Notes under the pieces: generated by a model
Told to the model about the DNA's origin: nothing
Database searches by the model: none
The model's input: only the letters and a program-made list of their open reading frames with translations
Translations under genes and position numbers: made by a program
Part shown: one piece after another, positions 60,470-64,000 of the stretch
Position numbering within the stretch: the first letter of the stretch is position 1
Layout: every line of letters begins with the position of its first letter
Origin: Closterium sp. Naga37s-1
Lineage: Eukaryota; Streptophyta; Zygnematophyceae; Desmidiales; Closteriaceae
Length of the DNA stretch: 64,000 nt
Reading direction: 5' to 3'
NCBI GenBank assembly: GCA_947471745.1
Contig: CANJKZ010000409.1
Coordinates: forward strand, 682,001-746,000

Positions 60470-62949
60470 CACCCCCATAGGCAAAGTGGGGGAGAGCAAG
60501 GGGTCACAAGACCAGTCAAGAGAAGCAAATCAAGCTCAGGGTGGATCACAACGTCACCACACACACTGAGCACAAGCAAAGGGCCACAAGGCCAGTTCAC
60601 ATGCAGAGGTATATATGCAACAACAACAGCACAGTGATCTCTACCTAGCAAAGCAAGCATGCAGGTATATATATAGATCACAGTACAAGCAAAGTCTACA
60701 GCAAGTGAGGAAACGTGGGCACAAGGCCTAACAGAGTGCAGAAACGCTGATGATCACCAGACGGAAGCGCCTTGGTGAATATATCAGCAGTGTTGGCCCG
60801 AGTGGCCACGTGAGCAAGACGAAGCTGACCACGGTGCTGCAACTCTCGAGCCAGGAAGTAACGCAGAGCGATGTGCTTCGTTCTGTGCTCCAGTCTGTGC
60901 TCCTGACACAAGGCAATGGCGGCCTTGTTGTCGACGTACAGCACTGGAGGAGAACGAGGCCGCTCTCCCAAGTCGGTCAGCAGGTAGGTGAGCCAGCGTA
61001 ACTCCTGTGCAGCCATGGCTGTGGCGTAGATCTCAGCCTCACAACTGGAGCCGAGAACAGAGGACGAGCGTGTAGACCGCCAAGAAACAGAGCCAGAGCC
61101 AAGGCTGAAGGTGTAACCCTGTGACGACCGCTGCGTAGCCTGGTCGTCAACCCAAGAAGCGTCCGAGTGCCCAGTGAGGACAACGTCGCCCCGTCCTCCA
61201 AGCACGAGCCCCATGCCCGATGTACTGCACAAGTAGCGCAGTACCCTCTTAGCAGCATCCATGTGCATCTTTCGGTGCCGACCAGGAGCCACGTAGCGAG
61301 CCAGAAGGCCAAGAGGGTACGCGAGGTCAGGACGAGTGCAGGTCATCAGGTACATGAGGCAGCCAACTAGCTCTGGGTAAGGACCACTCGGCTCTACGGA
61401 CTCGTCCGAAGGTGGAGCTGAGAGCGAGTGACCTGTAGCCAGAGGAGTGGCCTGTGCCGAGGACCAGGTGAAGCCGAAGCGCTGAAGGACCTGTTGCACC
61501 ATGTGTGACTGAGTCAGTGTGATGGTGCGGCGTGCTCTGTCCCGGGTGATCTGCAAGCCAAGGTAGCTGCGCAGCTCACCCAGGTCTGTGCACGTGTGTC
61601 TCTTCTGCAGCTCCGACTTCATCAGGGCGAGAGCCTCAGTGTCAGCAGTGGCAAAGACCAAGTCGTCGACGTACATGAGGATGCAGAACGGCGGCAGCGA
61701 AGTGTCGGTGCGCAGAAACAGCGACGGGTCAGCAGTCGACGGAGCAAACCCAAGAGCCGCAAGTGTCGTCCTCAGTGTGTCGTGCCACTCATGGGCGCCT
61801 GGCGGAGACCGTAGACCGGCCGCCGGAGGCTCCACTGGGTACCAGGAGGGAACGACCCAGTGAAGCCAGGTGGGCGGCGCAGCCAGATCTCCTCGTGCAG
61901 GCTGCCCTGTAAGAAGGCTGTGCTGAAGTCAAGAGAGTGAAGCTCGTAGTCACGCTGAGCGGCAACGTGCAGCAGCACCCGAAGAGTGGTCATCTTCGGG
62001 GTGGGGGAGAAGGTCTGGAAGAAGTCTACTCCCTCTCGCTGACTGAAACCTCGTGCAACGTAACGCGCCTTGAAGACAGGCGGAGAACCCGGCGGCCGCT
62101 TCACCCTGAAAATCCACATGCCACTGACGATGTTCGCCCCAGGTGGGGGAACCTCGTCGACGTAAGTGCATGTGGACTTCCAGGATGCCATCTCTGCGTC
62201 CATGGCTGTCTGCCACTGAGAGCAGTACTCACCCGCGATCGCCTCAGCGTAAGAGCGCGGGGTCGGGATGTCTGGAGCATCCGGGTCTCCCTCAGGGGCA
62301 AGCAGCATGGACACGAGATGAGGCGCAGCGGCTGCAAGACACTCAAGGTCCTCCTGCCTGTCCTCAAGGACGTCCGTGCCAAGAGCACACTCACCCCCGA
62401 CGGACGGAGGACAGACAGACTCAGACTCAGCAACAAGACTAGCGGCGTAGTCTAGACGACAGGCAGCAGCAAAGTCAGCAAGCTCAGCGACTAAGGCAGA
62501 CGCAGCAGCAGACTCAAACGACGGGTCAGTGACAACAGTGGCTAGCAGACGCGTGACAGTAGGGTGAGTAGCACGAGCGCGGTCAGACTCAGGCTCTGGA
62601 ACGTCAGGCAGAGAAGACGCAGGAGGGGACGGCAGGGGAACACGCTGCGGAGCAGAGGAAGGACGCAGGGCTATGAGGTGTGTGCCGGGGACAGCCGGCG
62701 GACGCTCACGAGGAACACGACGACCAGTACGACCAGTGCGGACAGTGTGAACAGGCGAGACAGGACGAGACGCAGGCTCACAACGCTCAGCAAGACTGCC
62801 TGTCAGCTCAGTGTAAGGAGCAGGAGCAGGCAGCGGTGAGCCAGGCTGTAGCGGAAGACCAGTAGAAGACGGGAGGCTAAGAACCTGGCGAAGCACGGAG
62901 CCAGGCGGTGGCAGAGACGAAGGTGACGGCGGAGCGAAGAACAGTCGCA

Positions 62950-63240
62950 GCGGTGCAGTGACACCAGCACCAGTAGCTCCAGCACCTCCTGCAGCTCTAG
63001 AACCTCTAGCGCCAGCACCACCAGCGCCAGCACCTCCAACAGCTCCAGAACCTCCAGCGCCAGCACCCGCAGCAGCTCCAGAACCTCCTGCTCCAGCGCC
63101 ACCAGCGCCAGCACCTCCAACAGCTCCAGAACCTCCAGCGCCAGCACCTGCAGCAGCTCCAGAACCTCCAGCGCCAGCACCCGCAGCAGCTCCAGAACCT
63201 CCAGCTCCAGCGCCACCAGCAGTAGCACCCCCACAGCCGG
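62950..63240 (-). repeat. GA/GS repeat in the Copia linker
   Basis: Tandem repeats of about 30-60 bp built on CCAGCGCCAGCACCTCCAAC encode alternating Gly/Ala/Ser in the region between integrase and RT. Confidence 0.8.
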
Positions 63241-63684
63241 CACCTCCAGCTCCAGGGCCCCCAACCTCAGAGTCGACAGCAGCACCTCCAGGTCCAGCAG
63301 GACCTCCAGTCCCAGCAGCTCCAGTACCTCCAGTACGAGCACCTCCGGGACCAGCTGCTCCAGGAACTCCAGTAGAAACAACACCAGTAGCAGAGTCACC
63401 AGCTCCAGCGCCTACAGCAGCAGGGCCCCTAGCTCCAGCAGCGCGACCCTGATGACTAACGTACCACTCACGCAGCTGCTGTGGGGAGAGAGGGACAGCG
63501 CTGGCTCTAGTGCCTCTAACACCAGCACCTCCCGCAGCAGGGCCCCCAGCTCCAGCAGCTCGACCCTGATGGCTAACGTACCACTCACGCAACTGCTGTG
63601 GGGAGAGAGGGAGACGACGACGAGAGTGCAGCGGCGAGGCACCAGCGGAGCGATTACGGAGACGGCCGCTCCAGGGAGACTGCT

Positions 63685-63900
63685 CACCAGACGCCTCAGC
63701 GCCCCCAGGTGCAGCACCCCCAGACTCAGTACCCCCAGGCTCAGCACCCCCAGACTCCTCACGCCCAGGCTCAGCACCTCCAGGCTCCGCACCCCCAGGC
63801 TCAGCACCCCCAGGCTCCGCACCCCCAGGCTCAGCACCCCCAGGCTCCGCACCCCCAGGCTCAGCACCCCCAGAAGCAGCACCCCGAGCAGGACCACCCC
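63685..63900 (-). repeat. 15/30-bp tandem repeat in the Copia linker
   Basis: About a dozen units of CTCAGCACCCCCAGG/CTCCGCACCCCCAGG encode a Gly-Gly-Ala-Glu-Pro repeat on the minus strand, a low-complexity linker of the polyprotein. Confidence 0.9.
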
Positions 63901-64000
63901 CAGCAGGACCTGAGTCACCAGTGACCTCAACCGGCGCAGACAAGGGAGGAGGGTCTACCTGAGACACACCTGAAGGAGCAGGACCGAGAGCGAGGAGGGG

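Larger units (their letters stand above)
60336..64000 (-). mobile_element. Copia LTR retrotransposon, 3-prime half, cut by window edge
   Basis: On the minus strand the pol part runs from the right edge to about 60696. It holds a long Gly/Ala/Pro-rich linker after the integrase region, the RT (motifs include DFSTAFLQG and the YVDD active site) and RNase H (DASWVDD, SCEAEIYA, VDNKAAIAL, TKHIALRYF, ADIFTKALP). The 3-prime LTR is 60336-60469 (134 bp), preceded by the polypurine tract (plus-strand CACCCCCATAG). Gag, integrase core and the 5-prime LTR are off the window. The visible part is well preserved, with about one break, so the copy appears young. Confidence 0.92.

Overview
The window reads as nuclear DNA of a streptophyte, most likely a charophyte green alga. 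The evidence is plant-type LRR receptor kinases of the RLK/Pelle group, a plant-style serine carboxypeptidase, a plant-type PRP38B, a plant DnaJ-X protein and a TGD5-like glycine-rich protein. Genes are intron-rich, exons are GC-rich, and introns carry long C/T runs on the coding strand. Species cannot be fixed from sequence alone. Layout, left to right: a Ty3/gypsy pol fragment (1-550, minus); a TCGA-rich dispersed repeat; a nine-exon serine carboxypeptidase-like gene (3850-11081, plus); a three-exon glycine-rich protein gene (11578-12968, plus); two related LRR receptor kinases lying tail to tail (14910-20870 plus, intact; 21918-28168 minus, apparently disrupted), both with an N-terminal peritrophin-like (CBM14-like) motif; a nest of LTR elements and inverted repeats (about 29940-34930); a seven-exon secreted or membrane beta-helix protein gene (36689-42375, plus); PRPF38B (42943-46970, minus), head to head with a single-exon plastid-type protein of unknown function (47750-49402, plus); a large DnaJ-X gene (50449-59822, plus); and a Copia element (60336 to the right edge, minus). 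Splice junctions, reading phases and stops were worked out by hand for six host genes. Five of them (carboxypeptidase, glycine-rich protein, RLK-A, beta-helix protein, PRPF38B) give one continuous reading frame across all exons. RLK-B and the 5-prime part of the DnaJ gene do not. The most striking feature is structural. Introns of nearly every host gene hold extra copies of the neighbouring exon edge together with its splice site. In many cases the original and the copy are separated by a short palindrome with consensus CTTTTGAGNCGNCTCAAAAG, giving the layout [segment A][20-bp palindrome][segment A copy], with A from about 40 to 140 bp. I count about 25 more or less degenerate palindromes in seven separate places. 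I know of no described element with this architecture, and it is my candidate for an undescribed system. It could be a tiny mobile or repair-derived sequence that makes long duplications of its own target and so seeds exon-fragment duplication. The LTR material also holds together: a three-LTR non-autonomous element with a 5-bp target duplication shares LTR features with the Copia element at the right edge, and it lies inside the LTR of a third, gag-only element.
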